From: Ascoidea tarda (nom. inval.)
Lineage: Eukaryota; Ascomycota; Saccharomycetes; Ascoideales; Ascoideaceae
Reading direction: 5' to 3'
Assembly: GCA_030560485.1 (NCBI GenBank)
Contig: JAKTTS010000218.1
Coordinates: forward strand, 1-24,379
DNA length: 24,379 nucleotides
Shown: piece after piece, positions 18,676 to 24,379 of the stretch
How positions within the stretch are numbered: the stretch's first letter is position 1
Layout of the letters: each line of letters opens with the position of its first letter
Made by a program: the position numbers and the translations under genes
The notes under the pieces: model-generated
Told to the model about the DNA's origin: nothing
Seen by the model: the letters and a program-made list of their open reading frames with translations, nothing else
The model's database searches: none

Positions 18676-18831
18676 ATGAATAAAGAACAGATATTTTTTG
18701 ACGAAAATGGAAATTTGATTTCAGTTTTTGATTTAGATCCCTCAGTGCTTACAAGATTTTACAGACAACAGTTATATGAGCAAGCCAAATATGGTAAAGT
18801 AATTACCAAAACACCAAATGATTTACCATGA
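18676..18831 (+). CDS. Small ORF of 51 codons, hypothetical protein
   Basis: The frame starts MNKEQIFFDENGNLISVFDL and continues with DPSVLTRFYRQQLYEQAKYG before a Lys/Thr-rich end. The composition is mixed and soluble, unlike the low-complexity frames common in this DNA, and no transmembrane or signal segment is seen. I do not recognise a family. Context in favour: ACA-rich sequence before the ATG and a strong TATA box 183 bp upstream. The last four codons lie in a 20-bp tandem repeat (18820-18859), so the end of the frame may have been changed by repeat growth. A GTAAAG word in the last third could be a weak splice donor, but no good acceptor was found. It is either a short real gene or a remnant of a longer one. 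Confidence 0.4.
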   Translation: MNKEQIFFDENGNLISVFDLDPSVLTRFYRQQLYEQAKYGKVITKTPNDLP

Positions 18832-18879
18832 TTCAAACTGATTTACCATGATTCAAACTGATTTAAAATGATTTCAATT
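18820..18879 (+). repeat. Tandem 20-bp repeat, two exact copies and a decayed third
   Basis: GATTTACCATGATTCAAACT occurs at 18820-18839 and 18840-18859, followed by a partly matching third unit. It overlaps the end of the 51-codon ORF and provides its stop codon. Confidence 0.85.
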
Positions 18880-18920
18880 GAAAGGTCAAATGAAAAACAA
18901 AAAAAAATACCTATATTATA

Positions 18921-18965
18921 TCATATCATGTCATACCACATCCCATTCCATCATATCATATCATA
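18921..18965 (+). repeat. Degenerate (TCATA)n pentamer array
   Basis: TCATA, TCATG, TCATA, three diverged C-rich pentamers, then three TCATA units. Like the CAATT and CTTTT arrays nearby it keeps a 5-bp period. Confidence 0.8.
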
Positions 18966-19999
18966 CTATATTATATTCTATTAATCTTAGTCGTGGTTAA
19001 TAAGTATCATCGATTAAATTTTTTCAATTTCATAAAATTATTATTTTGATAATGAGCAATTTTCCAGTTGTTATTCATTTCATATGTTCAAATGTTCAAT
19101 CAATTGGTTTAATCTCAAGAGAGAAACACTAAAAATTAAAACAACAAAAAAAAGTGCATTTTTTTTTAAAAAAGAAAGCATAAGGAATTGTTAAAGTATA
19201 TGCGTTTCTTAACAATTTATTTCATTTTATTTTTTTTTTGTTTCATTTTTTTTTTTTTTTTGAGTTTTGTTTATCAAGTGTACAAAAAGTTGATTGAAAT
19301 TTGGGTATTTATTATTTCATTTCTTTAAGTTGTTTTATAAAGATATATTTGTTAAAATTATTATACTAATTATTATACTATATTGAAATACTAATTGTAT
19401 TTTTCATGATTTAATATGTTTTTTTTGTATAACCATTTGATTATTTAGTTTTTTAATCACTTAATTTTTTTTATTTGCTAATAAAAGTTTCAAGTTATAA
19501 CCCTCAAAACAACGTACAGATATGATATGATAATAAACAAAACAAAAGAGAAAAAAAGAAAACTATAAAAGAATTAAAAGAGTTGAAAGAGTTGAAAGGA
19601 CTTTCAAAGACATTGAGAGTAATTATGCTTTACGAAATTCCCATCAATTAGTACTTTAAAATTATCCAAAATTGTCTAAAAACTACTCAAAAATTAATTC
19701 AAAGCTCTTGAAAGCAATAGACTGGACATTGGGGAACAGATTAATAACACAAGAAACGATATTAAAGACAAAAGTAAAATAACCAAATAATATTATTATT
19801 CCAATTTTTGATATCAACAGTATATGACTACTGTTTAGCTTTTGCCAAAATGTCGAGTTTTAGAATTTGTCATTGAAGATTTCTAAGTTATACAGAATCT
19901 GAAAAGTTTTTTTTTCGTATATGGTAAAAAATAGGCTAAATTTTTTTTGGGGGACGCTTCAAATGAATTTTTACGTGAATTAATTTATACCTGAATTAA
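18966..19999. other. AT-rich spacer with long T runs
   Basis: No supported gene on either strand. It holds T8-T16 runs at 19230-19262 and TACTAAT words near 19364-19395. On the plus strand there is AAATTTTTTTTGGGGG at about 19938-19953, a loose Sm-like string. Near 19977-20022 there are two GAATTAATTT units and a related third in a loose 16-bp tandem pattern. Confidence 0.4.
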
Positions 20000-21130
20000 T
20001 TTGTGCCTAAAATAATTTTTACTGGACTCAAATTTCGCTCCAAGTGGCAACGGCATGAGGTTTCATTTACGAGAATCAGCAGGTTGCAAACTCACGGGGA
20101 CGGCATTTTTAAAGCTAGTCACATGGAAATCAAGCCAAAGCGGGATCTGGAAACTGATTTTTCTGCCTGATAAGTGAAAGTGTACGCTCAATACCTACTT
20201 ATAGCAGAGCTCCTGTTTTTGTCAGTGGAGATGTTCTGGCCCATGCAACTCATAGCAACTGTTGCTATGAATCCACAAATTTCAATAATCATGTTGTTCA
20301 GTAGCAATGATTCGATAACACGAACTCAAGCAATCACTATAAAGTGCTCAGCTAGTAATCGAAAATGCGAATAAATCTGATTTGAACCATATTGGTGACC
20401 TATTATATCGCTTACGTACCAAACAAGGACTCTGTGCATCCTAGTTTCTTTCTTCGGTTATCTCATACATCCAAACCAAGCAGAAATGGTTCTTCATCTA
20501 ATTCATATACACACCCTTACACCTCACGAACCTGGCTGTATTTCATTCAGTGATAAGATAATGGGATGAACACAGGGAAGACGGAAGTCTGTGGGTCCAC
20601 GTGTATTAAGCAAAGCTTTCCCAGAAGCAACGGGGCCGGGAACAGCCAAAATTGTGGTTTTCTTGTTTTCAAAGGTGCCGCACAACTATTAAACAGAGAA
20701 ACCACCGCAGATCTTAGCAGAAGACCAATCAGCGTCAAGGAAGAAAACCAGGCAACAGAAGCACTCTCAGCAGCTTCACCAAAACACCAGAAACACCACG
20801 AGAACCAGAAACCTAAGCTTATTGGTATTACTTCTACTCAGTAATAGTGACACTGATATCATTGGCGACAATCTAGTTTTTTAATCAAATCTCAAATGGC
20901 TTGATTCTCAGTTCAAGCACAGTGTTTCGAAAAAGCGTTACAATGTATGCACGTATATGCTTATGTATACACTTCCATATGCACATGCACATGCGCACAC
21001 AAACCAACTGCAACCATCTGTGATGTCACACATGATGCAGAAGGATACCCGGATTATTACGTGAAAAAGCCACGGTAACGGTAAGTTTTATTATGCGTAT
21101 GCTTGCAGTGCACAGTTTGCTTTGAAAGCC
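20000..21130. promoter_or_regulatory. GC-richer upstream region of DAP1
   Basis: This long mixed-composition stretch ends about 260 bp before the DAP1 ATG. It contains a perfect dyad TCATAGCAAC-T-GTTGCTATGA (20250-20270), a bZIP-like TGTGATGTCACA (21019-21030), CATATGCACATGCACATGCGC alternating purine-pyrimidine words near 20970-20997, and GTAAGT at about 21081. A 92-codon plus-strand frame at 20566-20844 is open and of mixed composition but matches nothing I know, so I leave it uncalled. The size of the region leaves room for a leftward-directed promoter as well. Confidence 0.4.
20250..20270. promoter_or_regulatory. Perfect 21-bp dyad with AGCAAC/GTTGCT half-sites
   Basis: TCATAGCAAC, centre T, GTTGCTATGA, with exact 10-bp arms. 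The half-sites resemble those of RFX-type factors (Crt1/Rfx1), but they are everted relative to the classical X-box, so the factor is uncertain. Confidence 0.45.
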
Positions 21131-21385
21131 AGTTCTGATGATTAGTAATCTATTGCATAAGCACATTATGTAATTTATTACTTACTGAAAAACTCTAATT
21201 GTATTTTAAAGGAATAATTTGTTATCAATAATGATATTCTTATCAACTGAACTTGAAATCCACCACAGCTCCTGATGAGCAGCATTTTTTTCTTCTCAGC
21301 TTACTTTTTTATATTCTTGTGTTGAGGTGTTTTTTTTTAGGTTTCTCTTTGTTCCATTAACCATTCAAGCTAACCACCATCAATA

Positions 21386-21757
21386 ATGTCAGGAAAATTT
21401 ACTCCAAAAGTTCCTGTTAAATTAGACGAACCAAAAGATGATTCCTTTACTTCCAAGGACTTGCTAAAATTCGACGGAATTCAATCTGATAAGATCTATG
21501 TTGCAATTAAAAGAGTGGTATTTGATGTTTCTAAAAATCCTAAAGCCTATGGCCCAGGAAAGGGATATCATTGTTTTGTTGGAAAAGATGCCTCAAGAGG
21601 TTTAGGTAAATCCTCATTATCTGCTGAAGATAATGATCCTAAGATTAGTTATAAGTTTGATGATTTAAAAGAAAAGGAAACAAAAGTTTTAAATGATTGG
21701 TACACTTATTTTGAAAAAAGGTATAATATAGTTGGAAAAGTTATTGATCTCGATTAG
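21386..21757 (+). CDS. DAP1: Dap1-like membrane-associated progesterone receptor family haem protein
   Basis: This gene encodes a 123-residue protein with a cytochrome-b5-like MAPR fold. In yeast Dap1 binds haem and supports the cytochrome P450 Erg11 in sterol synthesis and damage resistance. Visible marks are FTSKDLLKFDG at the start of the domain, KIYVAIKRVVFDVSKNP, then the family signature YGPGKGYHCFVGKDASRGL (Y55 and Y61; the second aligns with the haem-ligand Tyr113 of PGRMC1), and DWYTYFEKRYNIVGKV near the C-terminus. No transmembrane segment is seen at the N-terminus, as in Saccharomyces Dap1, and the protein is shorter (123 against about 150 residues), mainly at both ends. The ATG is preceded by a CACCATCAATA leader. 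The gene is convergent with ICE2, with 228 bp between the stops. Confidence 0.93.
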   Translation: MSGKFTPKVPVKLDEPKDDSFTSKDLLKFDGIQSDKIYVAIKRVVFDVSKNPKAYGPGKGYHCFVGKDASRGLGKSSLSAEDNDPKISYKFDDLKEKETKVLNDWYTYFEKRYNIVGKVIDLD

Positions 21758-21985
21758 ATAAAGAAAAATGAAAACAAAAGACAAAATAAAATAAAAAAAA
21801 TGAATATAAAACAAACTAACAAAAAGCACTCAATCAATCAATGCAAAAAAAACTATAAATTTATAAATAATTTCCAAAATAATATAAGCAAACTGCATTC
21901 CAACAGGTTAAATTAATTATTAAATAATTCAAATTGAATTTATTTTTGTTTTTCTTCAGTATTAATTTTAACTTTAATTTTGATT

Positions 21986-24046
21986 TTAATCGATATTTTC
22001 TCCGATTAATTCTAATGTGTATAAACCCAAAGTTGTTATCATGTTTATCCAATTCCAAAATTGGATTGAATTCACCACTATTTTACCATCTGTTATTATT
22101 GTTGTACCTTCAGTGTTTGTATTTAAATTGTTATTTAATGAACTTGTACATATTATATTATTATTAAAATTATCGGCATTAGGAGTGGCAATTGATATTA
22201 TAGATGTTACCGTAGTAGTTATGATATTCTGAGTGTTAGTATTAGTGTTAGTGGTTGTATTTGACCACCAACCCCAGAGTATTAATTCGTTTCCAATTTC
22301 GTTTCTATTTACTAGCATCAAATGAGTATAAACAGCAATGATTATACATGGTGAGAATAAATATAATATTTGTAGTGTTCTGCTAACTTTTTTTGATTTT
22401 TTTTTTTTCGGTATTTCGTCATTAGCGTTATTGTTATTGTTATTATTATTGTTATTATTATTGCTATTATTATTGTTATTATTATTGCTATTATTTTTAT
22501 TGTTATTATTCTCATTATTATTATTACTAATTTCACTATTTTCATTATGATTGTGATTATTATAGACATTTTGAATGCCAGGAATAATTCTTGTGGCAGC
22601 ATAAAAAACAGCTATTCTATATGCTAGGTTGAATAGTATTGGTAGAGTTAGGTACGTTATTGCATTGATAAAGAATTTGACTATTGAGGAGAAAGAGTTT
22701 TTCAAATTTAGAGATTTTATGAAATGGATAAATTTTCTGAAAAAGTTGTTATTTGAGATTAAATTTAGATTGTTGCTAAAGTTGTCATTTAAATTTTTGA
22801 AACTGGTGTTGATATTTATGTTTGTTAGAATGTTATTTAAATTATTGAAATTCAAGTTATTAAAGTTTTTTTTCTTGTTTCTTGAGTAATATAAATCTAG
22901 TTCATTTCTGAGATTGATGGTGGTTAAATTGATTAGATTTGTGAATTCAGAAGAAGCAATTTGGCTTAATTCCGGAAAGGTTTCGTAGATGCATTTCACA
23001 ATATAGGCAAAGATTAGACAACTTTCAATGGTCGAGCCATTTTTTGTCATGATACCAAACAAACCTAAACCTAGACAATAGGTTATAATTGAGCCTAATA
23101 GGGTAGCAGAAAATAAGCCGATTTTTAAATTTGGAATAATAAAGATGTTGTAAAGAAAATAAAAGGAGATTGTAAGGATAACCGCAGAGGATAGTAGAGA
23201 GATAATAGCCCAGAAATCCGATTTTTTTTTGGTTAGATATTTAAAGGATTTTCCTATTGATTGAATTAGTAAGAGAGAACATAAACCTTCTACGATGGTG
23301 AATAAAGGAGTAGAATTTTTCAAGAAATAAAACCAGGGGGCAATGATTGTTGTTATGAGATTTAATATTTGGTTGTAGTTGATTTGGAAGGAGTTTGTGT
23401 AATAATGAATGATTGTTATATTGCTATTATCGGTAATACTAGTGTTGTTGTTGATATTGCTAATGTTGTTGATGTTATTGATGTTGGTTGATTGTGTATT
23501 AAAAAAGGTCAATAAGAAGGTTAATAAACTTGGTAAAAATAGATGTTGTAGATAGTATAAATAGGATAAGATTTTTAATCTTTTATAATTTTTTGATATC
23601 AATCTTAACAGAGTTAGTAAGAAATATAATATGAAGGTTATAAAGCTGTAAGTTAGACCACAAGTTGTCCCACCAATTCCAAAGGCCAAGGGAATGGTCA
23701 AGATGATTAAGATCAAATAAAAAGTCGCTAATATTATTCTTATAATTCTTTTGATATTATTTAGAGATAGCTTGTTTTTTGGGTGATTTATTTGCTGAGA
23801 TTTGTTGATAAGAGTGGTAGATATGGGGGTATTGAGACCAGTATGAGTGCCATTCTGGGAGATGTTCAGTCTGTTGTTGTGCTTGAGCTGTGAGGTCTCA
23901 GAGCGAGCCATCTGAAGCGTTGCTTTATGAATTGGTTGTTGGTGGATAGTTCTGTGGTTGGATATCTGACTGTTGATCTGGCTGTTGAACTGGTTGAAGC
24001 CTTTGGAGTTGGAGTTGGAGCTGGTTGGAGGCTCAGAGTGGTTCAT
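21986..24046 (-). CDS. ICE2: Ice2-like ER integral membrane protein
   Basis: This gene encodes 686 residues from the ATG at 24046. The frame is open 47 codons further up but only to a TTG at 24187. Ice2 acts in ER inheritance and shape, and in phospholipid supply by restraining the phosphatidate phosphatase complex; it was also named for ER-zinc homeostasis. Matches to Saccharomyces Ice2 include the first membrane segment with TIPLAFGIGGTTCGL (from about residue 101), KNSTPLFTIVEG, QSIGKSFKYL, the GLGLFGIMTKNGSTIESCLIFAYIVKCIYE block (in parts), YAATRIIPGIQ-type, LFSPCIIIAVYTHLML, and a C-terminal FWNWINMITTLGLYTLELIG. About 8-10 hydrophobic segments are seen. It is longer than the roughly 490-residue Saccharomyces protein because of a 100-residue Asn/Gln/Ser-rich N-terminus and a poly-Asn loop at about residues 503-540. 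Confidence 0.93.
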   Translation of the reverse strand: MNHSEPPTSSNSNSKGFNQFNSQINSQISNHRTIHQQPIHKATLQMARSETSQLKHNNRLNISQNGTHTGLNTPISTTLINKSQQINHPKNKLSLNNIKRIIRIILATFYLILIILTIPLAFGIGGTTCGLTYSFITFILYFLLTLLRLISKNYKRLKILSYLYYLQHLFLPSLLTFLLTFFNTQSTNINNINNISNINNNTSITDNSNITIIHYYTNSFQINYNQILNLITTIIAPWFYFLKNSTPLFTIVEGLCSLLLIQSIGKSFKYLTKKKSDFWAIISLLSSAVILTISFYFLYNIFIIPNLKIGLFSATLLGSIITYCLGLGLFGIMTKNGSTIESCLIFAYIVKCIYETFPELSQIASSEFTNLINLTTINLRNELDLYYSRNKKKNFNNLNFNNLNNILTNININTSFKNLNDNFSNNLNLISNNNFFRKFIHFIKSLNLKNSFSSIVKFFINAITYLTLPILFNLAYRIAVFYAATRIIPGIQNVYNNHNHNENSEISNNNNENNNNKNNSNNNNNNNSNNNNNNNNNNNNANDEIPKKKKSKKVSRTLQILYLFSPCIIIAVYTHLMLVNRNEIGNELILWGWWSNTTTNTNTNTQNIITTTVTSIISIATPNADNFNNNIICTSSLNNNLNTNTEGTTIITDGKIVVNSIQFWNWINMITTLGLYTLELIGENID
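22426..22540 (-). repeat. In-frame (AAT/AAC)n tract encoding poly-Asn in ICE2
   Basis: On the sense strand this is a run of AAT and AAC codons broken by single AGC and AAA codons. It encodes a poly-Asn stretch in a hydrophilic loop before a basic KKKKSKK segment. It is a length-variable type of coding microsatellite. The plus-strand poly-Leu frame is an antisense shadow. Confidence 0.88.
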
Positions 24047-24379
24047 TGTGTAAATGAAAGGAATAGCAGTGGTTTCTGACCAATTGTAGCTGTAGTGTGT
24101 TGCAGTAGAGCCAGAGAAAAACGATAAGCAGCAGAAATAGGAATGTTTGATTGGGATCTCTGATGTTGATCCCTTTAAAAAGCCCAACGATGAGCAAGAA
24201 AACAGCAGAGGAGTTCTTGATTCGTGGATCAGCAGTGGCAGTGGCTCGTCGACAGCACTTGTTTGCTACTTGTAAGGCCTGGGTTTACTATGGCTCTGGT
24301 GCCTGTGTATCTTTTTCTTCTTCGTCTTCTTCGTCTTCTTCTTGTATAGTCTGTATTATGTCTGAGTGACTTATCATTG
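24047..24379. other. Upstream region of ICE2
   Basis: Mixed composition, GC-richer than the spacers, in keeping with the other promoter patches. A (CTT/CGT)n run is at about 24312-24342. A plus-strand frame from the ATG at 24190 to 24369 encodes 59 residues with a poly-Ser run made by that repeat, and I do not support it. The window ends before any next gene. Confidence 0.5.

Noticed and set aside
20566-20844. 92-codon plus-strand frame of mixed composition
   Set aside because: It has an ATG and looks soluble, but matches no family I know and lies in a GC-richer stretch where open frames are expected by chance. A homology search in close relatives would settle it.
21081-21086. GTAAGT upstream of DAP1 as a 5' UTR intron donor
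   Set aside because: No TACTAAC branch site is seen between it and the DAP1 ATG; only a weak GCTAAC near 21368 is present, too close to the start.
15016-21385. Mobile element or virus-derived element in the long gene-poor region
   Set aside because: I looked for reverse transcriptase, integrase, capsid and transposase-like protein stretches and for long terminal repeats and saw none.
22338-22550. Plus-strand poly-Leu frame
   Set aside because: Antisense of the poly-Asn tract of ICE2.
24047-24187. 47 extra N-terminal codons for Ice2
   Set aside because: The frame is open only from a TTG at 24187; the first ATG is at 24046.

Overview
This window looks like nuclear DNA from an AT-rich budding yeast (Saccharomycotina). 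The evidence is asparagine-rich proteins encoded by (AAC/AAT)n tracts, a spliceosomal intron with GTAAGT, TACTAAC and AG signals, a tRNA-Ser(GCT) with a short intron, and genes that match the Saccharomyces families Kcs1, Rck2, Avt7, Dap1 and Ice2. I cannot name the species. CTG codons are rare, and I saw none at a clearly conserved leucine, so CTG decoding cannot be judged here.

Layout from left to right: an AT-rich flank (1-912); KCS1, an inositol hexakisphosphate kinase, on the minus strand (913-4947); a 1.35-kb spacer with a GC-rich promoter patch; RCK2, a CaMK-like MAPK-activated kinase, on the minus strand (6303-8609), which has a 5-codon first exon and an 84-nt intron; a long spacer (8610-13029) whose left part holds a dense set of palindromes and repeats upstream of RCK2, and whose remainder has no convincing gene; an AVT7-like vacuolar amino-acid transporter on the minus strand (13030-14430, starting at the ATG and not at an upstream TTG); tRNA-Ser(GCT) on the minus strand (14915-15015); a 6.4-kb region without a large ORF (15016-21385); DAP1, a cytochrome-b5-fold haem-binding protein, on the plus strand (21386-21757); and ICE2, an ER membrane protein, on the minus strand (21986-24046), convergent with DAP1.

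The genes are ordinary housekeeping and signalling genes and do not form an operon-like system. KCS1 (inositol pyrophosphate signalling), RCK2 (stress signalling), AVT7 (vacuolar amino-acid export), DAP1 (sterol P450 support) and ICE2 (ER lipid and membrane homeostasis) act separately. GC-rich patches sit upstream of every recognised gene start. One such patch (17180-17700) has no recognised gene next to it.

The part most worth a second look is 15016-18900. It holds a telomere-like TG tract with a bulged hairpin directly beside it (15545-15656), which would fit a telomerase RNA template and boundary element on the minus strand or a Rap1-type site. It also holds a perfect 28-bp palindrome (16474-16501), the orphan GC-rich patch, and a 51-codon ORF with a well-placed TATA box (18676-18831). 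These are hypotheses from sequence inspection, not established features.
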